Origin: Serpentinicella alkaliphila
GTDB taxonomy: Bacteria > Bacillota > Clostridia > Peptostreptococcales > Natronincolaceae
Length of the DNA: 64,000 nucleotides
NCBI RefSeq assembly: GCF_018141405.1
Contig: NZ_CP058648.1
Span: 2,940,502 to 3,004,501, forward strand
Direction: 5' to 3'
Made by a program: the position numbers and the translations under genes. Below, piece by piece: positions 63,508-64,000 of the stretch. A model generated the notes under the pieces. That model was not told the origin of the DNA. It saw only the letters and a program-made list of their open reading frames with translations, and made no database searches. Each line of letters begins with the position of its first letter. The stretch's first letter is position 1.

Positions 63508-64000
63508 CTATGTCAGCAGGGCTGCTATTACACCACTGGTCAATTTAACTAAGTTATAGGAATTGTAATCAAACTCCCTATATTTAGTGAATGCAGTAAA
63601 ATACATAATTCCCTTAATATTACCATTATGCATTATCGGCATGATTATAATTGATTTCCAATTTGGGCTCCCAGTTAAAACATCGATGCTAGAAGTATCT
63701 TCCCAATCAATCAAATATTCACCCTGCTTCATATCAATAACTTTTTCGATTAATCTATTATTGTATTCTAATCCTTTTATCCAGCCTTCTACTAGTCGTC
63801 TTCGACAGTAACGGTTTGTAATTTGCATATTATCTTCTAGCTCAAAAACTGTTCCTTCTTCTGCCTCTAATATGTCGATTAACCTTCCTAATATCTCATA
63901 CAGCTTATCCTCTAATGTACCCTGACTACTAACCATTTCAATAGCCTTTACTAAGACCAGTGCATTTCTTTGATCCTCTACAACATTCCCTGTAATTACT
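63508..64000 (-). CDS. GAF-domain protein, C-terminal part
   Basis: The frame is open to the right edge, so the start lies outside the window; about 163 residues are visible. They form a GAF-like sensory domain (LYEILGRLIDILEAEEGTVF; WKSIIIMPIMHNGNIKGIMY). The domain ends the protein with no output module behind it, so any catalytic or DNA-binding part must lie upstream, outside the window. GAF domains bind small ligands or cyclic nucleotides; the ligand is unknown. Confidence 0.75.
   Translation of the reverse strand, partial: VITGNVVEDQRNALVLVKAIEMVSSQGTLEDKLYEILGRLIDILEAEEGTVFELEDNMQITNRYCRRRLVEGWIKGLEYNNRLIEKVIDMKQGEYLIDWEDTSSIDVLTGSPNWKSIIIMPIMHNGNIKGIMYFTAFTKYREFDYNSYNLVKLTSGVIAALLT

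Noticed and set aside
1-64000. CRISPR arrays or rRNA genes
   Set aside because: No regularly spaced repeats and no rRNA-like sequence were found anywhere in the window.

Overview
The window looks like a piece of chromosome from an AT-rich, spore-forming Gram-positive anaerobe of the class Clostridia. A Tissierella-like lineage is my best guess, but it is inference. Support comes from the low GC content, sporulation genes (yqfC, yqfD, spoIIP, gpr), HrcA/CIRCE heat-shock control, many strong ribosome binding sites followed by TTG starts, and a gene order that matches the Bacillus subtilis yqe/yqf region almost gene for gene. Most genes lie on the minus strand, so the minus strand is probably the leading strand.

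Positions 1-26580 hold the conserved core. Read in the direction of transcription the order is comEC, holA, (rpsT on the other strand), gpr, spoIIP, a small membrane protein, lepA, hemW, hrcA-grpE-dnaK-dnaJ, prmA-rsmE-mtaB, hit, rpsU-yqeY, nfeD-floA, an unknown membrane protein, yqfC-yqfD-phoH-pgpH-ybeY-dgkA. These genes cover chaperones, ribosome and tRNA modification, translation factors, c-di-AMP turnover, membrane microdomains, forespore engulfment and spore germination.

Positions 26700-42900 are accessory: two metallo-beta-lactamase-fold proteins (one resembling the domain missing from the ComEC here), a TPR protein, a large solitary adenine DNA methyltransferase with CamA-like architecture, two paralogous membrane histidine kinases with a decayed third copy between them and no response regulator, a UPF0210/ACT pair, an unknown anchored protein, a duplicated P-loop ATPase and an OFA-type transporter with an inverted repeat in its leader.

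Positions 43000-51800 hold an ATP-grasp ligase next to a MurE-type ligase (possible peptidoglycan variant), two tRNAs, a peptide-binding lipoprotein, a lytic transglycosylase, coaE and polA. Positions 51900-64000 hold an ECF sigma factor with a zinc-finger/DUF4349 membrane protein, a tRNA-Leu, a secreted protein, a cation efflux protein, a DegS/DegU-like two-component system, an IS91-type transposase, CheW, a short DUF896 gene, two divergently transcribed proteins sharing a repeated helical motif, and the end of a GAF-domain protein.

No CRISPR array, prophage or complete defence island was seen. The items most worth following up are the helical-repeat family at 62198-63456, the solitary methyltransferase, the split ComEC, the histidine kinase array with its fossil copy, and the ATP-grasp/MurE pair.
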